Assembly: GCA_958446555.1 (NCBI GenBank)
Contig: CAUCWU010000202.1
Location: 1 to 5,128, forward strand
Source of the DNA: an uncultured Lachnospiraceae bacterium
GTDB lineage: Bacteria > Bacillota > Clostridia > Lachnospirales > Lachnospiraceae
Reading direction: 5' to 3'
DNA length: 5,128 nt
Below the pieces are notes generated by a model. It saw only the letters and a list, made by a program, of their open reading frames with translations, was not told where the DNA came from and did no database searches. Position 1 is the stretch's first letter; each line of letters starts with the position of its first letter. The translations under genes and the position numbers were made by a program. Shown one piece after another: positions 1 to 5,128 of the stretch.

Positions 1-303
1 GGTATATGCACCTACCGGCAGCGTAGCTAAAGAATCTGCATTTTCAGCACTGACCATGCCACAGCAAGGAAGAATGGAGAGGGTAGGCTCAAGCTTTTCT
101 GCTGTTTTATCTAATCCAATCGTCTCAAGACCACCTGCATCGCGAACCATGCGAAATCCCATATTGGAAAGCTCTTTTAAGCAAAATAGAATGCGATCCT
201 TCACATCCTTTTCGCTTCGTTTATCCTGATCGGCATGGTCAAAATCTGTCCACCCCATATGCAGATGGAAATCGACGAACCCTGGCATCTCATATCGTTC
301 CAT
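1..303 (-). CDS. Amidohydrolase family protein, N-terminal 101 residues (3' end off window)
   Basis: Translating the minus strand from the ATG at 303 gives 101 uninterrupted codons to the window edge. The protein starts MERYEMPGFVDFHLHMG. The PGFxDxHxH motif (His13 and His15) is the first metal-binding pair of the amidohydrolase superfamily, which hydrolyses amide, lactam and peptide-like bonds on a TIM barrel. A further MVRDAGG stretch near residues 52-58 resembles the TTVRDAGG segment of imidazolonepropionase- and prolidase-like members. The start is firm: AGGAGG lies at 311-316, 7 nt upstream, and an in-frame TAG sits at 319-321. Most relatives carry about 50 residues of beta-sandwich before this motif; here only six residues precede PGF. 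It is the first gene after the ABC transporter on the same strand, so the imported solute or a product of it may be its substrate, which is an inference. Later metal ligands and the catalytic Asp lie outside the window, so the exact enzyme is undetermined. Confidence 0.85.
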   Translation of the reverse strand, partial: MERYEMPGFVDFHLHMGWTDFDHADQDKRSEKDVKDRILFCLKELSNMGFRMVRDAGGLETIGLDKTAEKLEPTLSILPCCGMVSAENADSLATLPVGAYT

Positions 304-310
304 GACTGCT

Positions 311-316
311 CCTCCT
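311..316 (-). promoter_or_regulatory. Shine-Dalgarno site of the amidohydrolase gene
   Basis: The minus strand reads AGGAGG, 7 nt before the ATG at 303. It is a perfect anti-16S match and, with the in-frame stop at 319-321, fixes the start. Its strength suggests translation independent of the transporter genes upstream. Confidence 0.85.
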
Positions 317-364
317 ATCTATTATTTCTCATCACATAATATTATTTTGCTATTTCAACACACC

Positions 365-404
365 TGAAGGGAATCGAACCCCCGCATCTAATCTTTTCCC
401 TTCA
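365..404 (-). repeat. Inverted repeat / RNA hairpin, 9-bp perfect stem with 22-nt loop
   Basis: The minus strand carries TGAAGGGAA at 404-396 and its exact reverse complement TTCCCTTCA at 373-365, separated by 22 nt. One further U-G pair could extend the base. The hairpin starts 21 nt after the stop codon of the second ATPase. It has a large loop and no downstream T-run, so it does not look like an intrinsic terminator. It might protect the 3' end of the transporter mRNA or act as a processing site; both roles are guesses. Confidence 0.55.
367..383 (-). other. tRNA T-arm-like sequence (possible tRNA relic)
   Basis: The minus strand reads GGGGG TTCGATT CCCTT. This matches the T-arm layout: a 5-bp stem (three G-C and two G-U pairs), a 7-nt TTCGATT loop, and the invariant 53-61 G-C pair. 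About 44 nt upstream is CAGTTGTAG, which weakly resembles the D-loop consensus CAGTTGGTAG, at roughly tRNA-like spacing. No acceptor stem, paired anticodon arm or CCA end can be built, and the 5' part would run into the end of the ATPase gene. It is therefore not a working tRNA. It could be a decayed tRNA 3' end, an integration scar, or chance. Confidence 0.3.
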
Positions 405-425
405 ACTATGTTAACTACAACTGTT

Positions 426-1190
426 TCATTCGAGATATGGCAACTTCGGCACACTATCCAGTAACAGCTGCCCATACTCGGTCTTAGGCTTTGCAAAGAA
501 GTCTTCTTTTTCGCCTGTCTCCTCAATTCTGCCATCTCTCATGACTGCTACCTCATCGCAGATATCATAGATGACCCCCATATCGTGGGAGATAAAAAGA
601 ATCGTCAGCCCTATCTCTTTCTTTAATTCTTTCATCAATTGTAAAATGCGTTGCTGAACTGACACATCAAGTGCACTGGTTGGCTCATCTGCAATTAATA
701 ACTTTGGCGAAACGCAGAGCGCTCTTGCCAGTGCGATTCGCTGCTTTTGTCCTCCTGAAAAGGAAGCTGGATAGCGAGAAAGTGTGTCCCCTGGAAGCTC
801 CATTCTTTTGATCCACTCTTCGCACTTTTCCTTTACATGAGCCCGATCGGTGATTTTATGGAACAACATCGCATCGGATAAAATTTTTCCGATTGTGTGC
901 TTCGGATTTAGTGACCCTTCTGGATTTTGAAAAACCATCTGAATTTTTTGACACTGTGCGCGTTTTCTACCTCGACTAGTATTTCCACAAGGCTTTCCCT
1001 CAAACAAAATCTCGCCTGCATCTTTCTTTAACAGCCCTGTGATCACCTTTGCCAGAGTTGATTTTCCAGAACCTGATTCACCAACTAATCCCATCACTGT
1101 ATTTTCTTTGATTGAAAGGCTGACATCCTTTAATGCCGGGTACTCTTTATAAGAAGCCTGAATCTCTCTTATTTCCAATAATGTACCCAT
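426..1190 (-). CDS. Peptide/nickel-type ABC transporter ATP-binding protein, second subunit (DppF/OppF/NikE-like)
   Basis: This is one of the two ATPases that power the importer, working on the inner face of the membrane as a heterodimer with the product of 1192-1956. From the ATG at 1190 it is 254 aa. It has Walker A GESGSGKS (37-44), a Q-loop in VFQNP (Gln88), the ABC signature as FSGGQ (144-148, Phe replacing the usual Leu), Walker B LLIADEP (Asp168, Glu169) and the H-loop in ISHD (His202). NPEGSLNP after the Q-loop is typical of OppF/DppF. All catalytic residues are present. The protein ends about 15 residues after the final helix, at LPYLE, so it lacks the C-terminal oligopeptide extension of OppF/DppF and is nearer NikE in length. 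The frame is open upstream to an ATG at 1253. I reject that start because it would add 21 atypical residues lying inside the preceding gene, whereas 1190 follows an AGGAGGGAG site and begins the usual first beta-strand (LLEIREI). Only 1 nt separates it from the preceding stop codon, suggesting translational coupling. Confidence 0.93.
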   Translation of the reverse strand: MGTLLEIREIQASYKEYPALKDVSLSIKENTVMGLVGESGSGKSTLAKVITGLLKKDAGEILFEGKPCGNTSRGRKRAQCQKIQMVFQNPEGSLNPKHTIGKILSDAMLFHKITDRAHVKEKCEEWIKRMELPGDTLSRYPASFSGGQKQRIALARALCVSPKLLIADEPTSALDVSVQQRILQLMKELKKEIGLTILFISHDMGVIYDICDEVAVMRDGRIEETGEKEDFFAKPKTEYGQLLLDSVPKLPYLE

Positions 1191-1191
1191 C

Positions 1192-1956
1192 TTATTGCTC
1201 CCTCCTGTTTGGAATCCGAAGAATCGCCGACAATAGCATTTTCGTATAGTCATCCTTTGGATGCTGCAGTAGCTCTTTTGTCTTCCCAGTCTCGACTATC
1301 TTTCCACTATGCATTACTGCAAGATGGCTGCAGATACTTGCTGCGACTGCCAAATTGTGTGTGACAAACAAAATGGCAAAATTCATTTCTTTTTGAAGCT
1401 CCCTAATCAAATCCAGTGTCTGCTTTTGAACTGTGACATCAAGAGCTGTCGTCGGTTCATCGCACAAAAGGATATCTGGCTTGCAGGCAAGCGCCATTGC
1501 AATCAAAATACGCTGACATTGTCCACCAGAAAGTTCACCTGGCAAACGATCCTTCTTTGCTAGCTCATCTGGCAGCCCCAAACGTTTTAGTAGCTTTTCT
1601 GCTCGAAGTCTCGCTTCCCCTTTTGAAACGTTTTGTCTTACCATCACGACTTCCGTCAACTGACTTAAAACAGGGCAAAGTGGATCAAGTGCGCTCATCG
1701 GATTTTGAAATATCATCGCAGCATTTCCGTTGATCGTTTTTTCGTCGTGTTGTTCTGTAAGTGTACTTGGAAGAAGATTCATCAAACTTTTTAATGTCAA
1801 TGTCTTTCCTGAGCCCGATTCACCGACAAGGCCAAGCGTCTCACCTCGCCGTAACTGCAAAGAAAGATGATCGACTAAAAGTCGGCCATCTTTTCCTGTC
1901 ACTGTAAGATTTTTTACTGTTACGATTGATTCAGTTGGTTCAATTTTCATATCCAT
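1192..1956 (-). CDS. Peptide/nickel-type ABC transporter ATP-binding protein, first subunit (DppD/OppD/NikD-like)
   Basis: This is the partner ATPase of the importer. From the ATG at 1956 it is 254 aa, with Walker A GESGSGKT (45-52), the Q-loop in MIFQNP (Gln84), LSGGQ (142-146), Walker B ILLCDEP (Asp166, Glu167) and the H-loop in FVTH (His200). NPMSALDP after the Q-loop is the OppD/DppD type of sequence. It ends soon after HPKDDYTKMLL, so it lacks the C-terminal oligopeptide domain of OppD/DppD and is close to NikD in size. Only 33 residues separate the Walker A lysine from the Q-loop glutamine, against about 45 in the sister ATPase; the usual strand and turn carrying a GxILxxG motif appear to be missing. 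The DNA reads cleanly there, so no frameshift is evident. The start at 1956 has AAAGGA at 1964-1969. Earlier ATGs at 2085 and 2013 would overlap the permease gene and add non-homologous residues; an ATG at 1950 is also possible. Confidence 0.92.
   Translation of the reverse strand: MDMKIEPTESIVTVKNLTVTGKDGRLLVDHLSLQLRRGETLGLVGESGSGKTLTLKSLMNLLPSTLTEQHDEKTINGNAAMIFQNPMSALDPLCPVLSQLTEVVMVRQNVSKGEARLRAEKLLKRLGLPDELAKKDRLPGELSGGQCQRILIAMALACKPDILLCDEPTTALDVTVQKQTLDLIRELQKEMNFAILFVTHNLAVAASICSHLAVMHSGKIVETGKTKELLQHPKDDYTKMLLSAILRIPNRREQ
1198..1206 (-). promoter_or_regulatory. Shine-Dalgarno site of the second ATPase gene, inside the preceding gene
   Basis: The minus strand reads AGGAGGGAG, 7 nt before the ATG at 1190. 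It lies within the last codons of the first ATPase gene, whose TAA is at 1192-1194. This decides the start at 1190 over the upstream ATG at 1253 and indicates coupled translation of the two ATPases. Confidence 0.8.
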
Positions 1957-1963
1957 ATCAAAA

Positions 1964-1969
1964 TCCTTT
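1964..1969 (-). promoter_or_regulatory. Shine-Dalgarno site of the first ATPase gene
   Basis: AAAGGA on the minus strand lies 7 nt before the ATG at 1956, within the 31-nt gap after the permease stop codon. It supports 1956 rather than the upstream in-frame ATGs at 2085 and 2013. Confidence 0.65.
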
Positions 1970-1987
1970 TCTATCACTTTTTCTTTC

Positions 1988-2815
1988 TCAGTGAAAACGA
2001 TCTGCCAGTCCATCTCCGATAAACGAAAGTGCCACTCCAGTGTACACGACAAACATACCAGGCAGCACAGAAAGCCACCATGCACTTGTCATAAACGATT
2101 GCCCTTCTGAGATCATTGTTCCCCAGTCTGGTGTTGGCGGTGCAATGCCAATGCCCAAATAACCAAGTGTCACAATAATGACAAGCAGTCCAACCATATC
2201 GGTCATTAATAGCACAATTGCCTGTGGCAAGATATTCGGAAGCAACTCGCAAAAAAGGATTCGAATGTCTGAATAGCCAAGAATTTTCGCAGCTGCAATC
2301 CATTCTGACTTTTTTAAACTAGCACTCTGTCCTCTTGCGACCTTGCAATAAATTAACCAACCAACAAGTAGATAAGTGATAAAAATACCGTGTGTCCCCG
2401 CGCCAGATGCAAAAGCGATAACAATGACGAGCAAGTAAAATGGAAAGGCAATAAAGGTATCGGATGCCAGCCCAACCAGCCAGTCAATTGCACCGCCAAA
2501 ATATCCAGCTGCCATTCCAAGAACTATTCCAATCAAAAATGGGGCAATCTCTGCCGTCACCATAATCCACAGATCGGTTCTTGCCGCATACAGTGTTCTT
2601 GTAAACAAATCTCGTCCCAATTGATCGGTTCCAAACCAGTGTCTGCTTCCCGGTGCCTGCAAAAACTCAGCCAAATTCTGCTCAATCGGATCATATGGAC
2701 AAATCACTGGCGCAAACACAGCAAGTAGCACCAAAATTCCCATCATCACAAGCCCGATTGCAAGTGTCGGCGCATGTGTATTTTTTTGTTTTCTTCTCTT
2801 ATGACCCATCCTCAT
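1988..2815 (-). CDS. Peptide/nickel-type ABC transporter permease, second subunit (DppC/OppC/NikC-like)
   Basis: This 275-aa inner-membrane protein forms half of the solute channel with the permease encoded at 2834-3760. A basic N-terminus (GHKRRKQK) precedes TM1 (about 17-39), giving N-in topology. The family mark FGTDQLGRD is at 61-69, followed by about five more hydrophobic segments (near 86-105, 122-137, 143-158, 198-222 and 245-268). The EAA coupling loop begins at residue 171 (EWIAAAKILG) and ends in ELLPN. DWGTMISEG at 230-238 is another family block. Length matches NikC (about 277 aa) and is shorter than E. coli DppC. In the EAA loop, relatives usually read RHxLPN where this protein reads CELLPN. 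The ATG at 2815 is preceded by AAAGGA (2824-2829) 8 nt upstream; a second ATG at 2809 is less well placed. It begins 18 nt after the other permease gene ends. Confidence 0.93.
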   Translation of the reverse strand: MRMGHKRRKQKNTHAPTLAIGLVMMGILVLLAVFAPVICPYDPIEQNLAEFLQAPGSRHWFGTDQLGRDLFTRTLYAARTDLWIMVTAEIAPFLIGIVLGMAAGYFGGAIDWLVGLASDTFIAFPFYLLVIVIAFASGAGTHGIFITYLLVGWLIYCKVARGQSASLKKSEWIAAAKILGYSDIRILFCELLPNILPQAIVLLMTDMVGLLVIIVTLGYLGIGIAPPTPDWGTMISEGQSFMTSAWWLSVLPGMFVVYTGVALSFIGDGLADRFH

Positions 2816-2823
2816 GCGCCTTA

Positions 2824-2829
2824 TCCTTT
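2824..2829 (-). promoter_or_regulatory. Shine-Dalgarno site of the second permease gene
   Basis: AAAGGA on the minus strand lies 8 nt before the ATG at 2815, in the 18-nt gap after the first permease. It favours the ATG at 2815 over the in-frame ATG at 2809. Confidence 0.65.
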
Positions 2830-2833
2830 CTCT

Positions 2834-3760
2834 TTATTTCCCCATCCGTGGATCAATCTTCTTTGCAATCAAATCCACAACAAGACTAATGATCACAACA
2901 AAGAAAGCGCAGTACAGTGTAATTCCCTCAACCAGAGGAAAATCGCGATTTGAGATTGCCTCAAATAACAGCTTTCCGATGCCCTTCACAGCAAACACCT
3001 GCTCGACGACAAGTGTACCGCCAACCAGATACGACAAATTGACAGACAGAAGCATCAACGTCGGAACCACTGCATTGTGAAGCACATGTTTCCATAAAAT
3101 CACACGCCTTGGAAGCTTTGCTGCGCGAAGTGTGAGCACAAAGTCAGCATCCAGTGTCTCTATCAACTGTTCTCTTAGTGAACGCACCAGAGGAGGAATC
3201 TGTCCAAAAGAGACGGTCACTGATGGTAAAATTAGGCTATAAATCATACCAGCCATTCCCTTTTTTAATCCACCAACTGGAAACCATTTTAAATTGACAG
3301 AAAAAATCAAAATTAAAATTAGACCAACCCAAAAAACTGGCATTCCATGTGTGACAACTGGAATAATGCGAATCAGATGATCAGCAATGCCATCTTTATG
3401 AGTTGCCGCTATAAATGACAGCAATAAAGCGACCATGATCGAAAGCGTCATCGACATCACAACCAACAATAATGTTACTGGCGCATATTGTAAAATAAGG
3501 CTTCTACATGACACGCCATATTTAATCGAATTTCCTGTATCTGCATGTAAAAACACATTTTGAAGGAAAATTATGAATTGCTTTCCAAGCGAATCATTCA
3601 AATGGAGCTGCTCTCGAAGCTGCAACACTGCATCATCGGTCGCATGCTCACCAAGCACCATCACCACCGGATCTCCCGGCACCAAACGAATCAATAAAAA
3701 AACTGCTACTGTAACAAGACTAATGACAAGAGCAGCCCGAATGAGCGCTCTTGCCATCAT
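2834..3760 (-). CDS. Peptide/nickel-type ABC transporter permease, first subunit (DppB/OppB/NikB-like)
   Basis: This inner-membrane protein forms the other half of the channel. From the ATG at 3760 it is 308 aa, close to NikB (about 314). TM1 (about 8-27) leads into the conserved PGDP (28-31). Further hydrophobic segments lie near 93-119, 130-155, 172-190, 230-255 and 276-300. The EAA coupling loop spans about 203-233 and ends HNAVVP. RDFPLVEG (272-279) and a C-terminal DPR (303-305) are strong family marks. In the EAA loop, most relatives read RAKGL where this protein reads RAAKL, so the usual Gly is Lys, with the rest aligning without a gap. The start is uncertain. ATG 3760 lies 10 nt after the binding-protein stop codon and gives a family-like N-terminus but has no good ribosome binding site. 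An in-frame TTG at 3781 has GAGG (3791-3794) 9 nt upstream and would add seven residues. ATGs at 3790 and 3811 are also in frame but less well supported. Confidence 0.9.
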   Translation of the reverse strand: MMARALIRAALVISLVTVAVFLLIRLVPGDPVVMVLGEHATDDAVLQLREQLHLNDSLGKQFIIFLQNVFLHADTGNSIKYGVSCRSLILQYAPVTLLLVVMSMTLSIMVALLLSFIAATHKDGIADHLIRIIPVVTHGMPVFWVGLILILIFSVNLKWFPVGGLKKGMAGMIYSLILPSVTVSFGQIPPLVRSLREQLIETLDADFVLTLRAAKLPRRVILWKHVLHNAVVPTLMLLSVNLSYLVGGTLVVEQVFAVKGIGKLLFEAISNRDFPLVEGITLYCAFFVVIISLVVDLIAKKIDPRMGK

Positions 3761-3770
3761 TTTATAATGA

Positions 3771-5128
3771 TTACTTTTCAAAATAAACATCCTCAAAATG
3801 GATACTTCCATTTGGTAAAACTGTTAATCCTTCTACCGCATCGCGAAGACCAACTACATTCTCAGAATTGTACAGCGGAATGTATGGAACCTCATCTGCC
3901 AAGATCTGCTGCAGCTCCTCATATACAGCTGCACGATCCTCTCCGTCCGGTGTTACCTGACCCTTTCTCATCAGATCTGCTGCTGTCTCATTGTTATAGG
4001 AAGTCCAATAGCACTTGCTCCATCCATCTGGATCAACCTGGAATGCAAAAATGGAGTTTGCATCTGGATAATCTGCTGTTGCACTGTTGATCATCATTGA
4101 GAAGTTCAAATCACGGAAATCAGAACGGAATGTGGAGATCTCCTGCGCATTGATCTCAATATTGATACCAATCTGTGCACCGGCTGCCTGAATGATCTGA
4201 GCCTCCTGAAGACGAGTATTGTTTCCAGAAGCAATGCTGATTGTCGTGTCAAAACCATCTGGATATGCTGACTGTGCCAACTCTTCCTTTGCCGCATCAA
4301 TATCATAGGAAAGTGCATTCACTGTATCATTGGTCTGATACATCAGTGCCTGTGGCAGTACTGTGTTTGCAACCTCTGCATAGCCGAATGTCAATGCCTG
4401 TGTCAAGGACTCTCTATCGATTGCCATTGCCAGTGCACGGCGCACATGCTCATCACTAAAATGCTCGTCCAATGTGTTAAAGAACAGCTCCTCTACATTG
4501 TAGCTTGCGCTTGTCGCTGTCTTTGTCTCAGCATTGCCGTCAACTGTCTGTGCATTGCTTAAAGACAAATCCTCGATTCCATCAATCTCGCCTGCAAGCA
4601 GCTGATTTAATGCCTGATTGTCATCATCTACTACCTTGTATACCAACTCATCGATATATGGCTTTCCTTCCTGCCAATAATACTCATTCTTGACAAAAGT
4701 CAAATCACCAGACGGATCCCAATCGGATACTACAAATGGACCAGTACCAACTGGATTTTTGAAAAACTCTTCCTCTGTCTTTCCACCGAAATCCTTTGGG
4801 ATAATGCCATTTGAGAAGTTGGCAAGCTCAGAGAGAAATGGTGTGTAAGCAGTTCCTAATGTAATCTGAACTGTCTTATCATCAAGCGCCTCTACTGACT
4901 GAACATCTGCCTCAATTGGAAGAGAACCACCTACCTCAAGATGGCGCTCAATTGAGAACTTGACATCCTCTGCCGTCACATCGGTGCCATCGCTAAATTT
5001 CAAACCATCCTGCAGGGTAAAGGTATATACAAGTCCATCATCACTGATTTCATGGCTTTCTGCCAACCAATCAATAATATTTCCGTCATTGTCAAAGGTG
5101 ACTAACGACTCAAACACCAATAAAATCG
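3771..5128 (-). CDS. ABC transporter family 5 solute-binding protein (peptide/nickel type), N-terminus off window
   Basis: This is the extracellular binding protein that captures the solute and delivers it to the two permeases. About 451 residues are visible, running off the right edge, so the signal peptide (probably a lipoprotein type in a Gram-positive) and roughly the first 60-80 residues are missing. Family 5 (SBP_bac_5) landmarks appear in order: VFESLVTFDNDGNI, LAESHEISDDGLVYTF, LKFSDGTDVTAEDVKFS, NPVGTGPFVVSDW, NEYYW, the LLAGEIDGI block, RRALAMAIDRESL, SATADYPDANS, and a C-terminal ADEVPYIPLY. The DYPDAN stretch sits where DppA carries the Asp that binds the peptide amino terminus, which fits a peptide-like ligand but does not prove one. 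I see no histidine cluster that would point to nickel. The codon at 5120-5118 is TTG and lies inside the protein, so it should not be taken as the start. It is the first transporter gene in the window; the promoter should lie beyond 5128. Confidence 0.93.
   Translation of the reverse strand, partial: ILLVFESLVTFDNDGNIIDWLAESHEISDDGLVYTFTLQDGLKFSDGTDVTAEDVKFSIERHLEVGGSLPIEADVQSVEALDDKTVQITLGTAYTPFLSELANFSNGIIPKDFGGKTEEEFFKNPVGTGPFVVSDWDPSGDLTFVKNEYYWQEGKPYIDELVYKVVDDDNQALNQLLAGEIDGIEDLSLSNAQTVDGNAETKTATSASYNVEELFFNTLDEHFSDEHVRRALAMAIDRESLTQALTFGYAEVANTVLPQALMYQTNDTVNALSYDIDAAKEELAQSAYPDGFDTTISIASGNNTRLQEAQIIQAAGAQIGINIEINAQEISTFRSDFRDLNFSMMINSATADYPDANSIFAFQVDPDGWSKCYWTSYNNETAADLMRKGQVTPDGEDRAAVYEELQQILADEVPYIPLYNSENVVGLRDAVEGLTVLPNGSIHFEDVYFEK

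Larger units (their letters stand above)
304..425 (-). other. Intergenic spacer between the transporter and the amidohydrolase
   Basis: This 122-nt spacer is the longest non-coding stretch in the window. In transcription order it holds a 9-bp inverted repeat (404-365), a T-arm-like sequence overlapping the second repeat arm (383-367), an AT-rich part with the 10-bp palindrome ATAATATTAT (345-336), and the amidohydrolase ribosome binding site. I see no hairpin followed by a T-run on the minus strand, so there is no clear rho-independent terminator. No convincing -35/-10 pair was found either. Read-through from the transporter into the amidohydrolase is therefore possible but not shown. Confidence 0.6.

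Noticed and set aside
336..360. Possible promoter in the spacer (TTGAAA and TATTAT on the minus strand)
   Set aside because: The two hexamer-like elements are only 11 nt apart, too close for a sigma-70-type promoter; no better pair was found.
365..404. Rho-independent terminator after the transporter block
   Set aside because: The loop is 22 nt long and no T-run follows the stem on the minus strand.
359..431. A complete, functional tRNA gene
   Set aside because: No acceptor stem pairs, the predicted anticodon arm does not pair, no CCA is present, and the 5' part would overlap the ATPase coding sequence.
350..535. Minus-strand reading frame of 61 codons spanning the end of the second ATPase gene and the spacer
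   Set aside because: It overlaps a solid ATPase in another frame, has no recognisable domain, and its C-terminal part encodes the T-arm-like sequence; no sign of coding.
1309..1733. Two plus-strand open frames opposite the first ATPase gene
   Set aside because: They are antisense to a well-conserved gene, show no family motifs, and are cysteine-rich or low in coherence, as expected of antisense frames.
1974..2303. Minus-strand 109-codon frame overlapping the second permease
   Set aside because: It is an out-of-frame shadow of the permease, whose EAA loop and DWGTMISEG block are intact in the correct frame.
2390..3080. Plus-strand open frames opposite the permease genes
   Set aside because: The opposite strand encodes clear permease motifs throughout; these frames have no domain or supporting ribosome binding site that I could see.
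3767..4693. Plus- and minus-strand open frames overlapping the binding-protein gene
   Set aside because: All lie within the conserved binding-protein coding region in other frames and carry no recognisable motifs.

Overview
The window is almost entirely one minus-strand operon for a five-component ABC importer of the peptide/nickel (Opp/Dpp/Nik, PepT) class, followed by the start of an amidohydrolase gene. The moderate GC content, strong AGGAGG-type Shine-Dalgarno sites, tightly packed genes and lysine/glutamate-rich proteins suggest a Gram-positive Firmicute, most likely a Clostridia/Lachnospiraceae-like bacterium. This is an inference from style; no rRNA or other marker gene is present.

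Layout in transcription order (right to left). 5128-3771: family 5 extracellular substrate-binding protein, with its N-terminus and signal peptide beyond the right edge. 3760-2834: DppB/NikB-like permease. 2815-1988: DppC/NikC-like permease. 1956-1192: DppD/NikD-like ATPase. 1190-426: DppF/NikE-like ATPase. The gaps inside the transporter block are 10, 18, 31 and 1 nt. A 122-nt spacer (425-304) then holds a 9-bp inverted repeat and a sequence resembling a tRNA T-arm. Last is 303-1, the first 101 codons of an amidohydrolase with its own strong ribosome binding site, running off the left edge. No operon promoter is visible; it should lie beyond the right edge.

How the parts should work together: the binding protein captures a small solute outside the membrane, the two permeases form the channel, and the two different ATPases drive import. 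The amidohydrolase may act on the imported compound, but this rests only on gene order. The substrate cannot be read from the sequence. Both ATPases are about 254 aa and stop just after the nucleotide-binding domain. They therefore lack the C-terminal oligopeptide extension of OppD/DppD and resemble nickel/metallophore-type ATPases in length.

Nothing here is clearly a new kind of system. The points worth a second look are the tRNA-like sequence and hairpin in the spacer, a compact Walker A to Q-loop segment in the first ATPase, unusual residues in the EAA loops of both permeases, and an amidohydrolase that begins directly at its metal-binding motif. No CRISPR array, insertion sequence, intact RNA gene or clear rho-independent terminator was seen.
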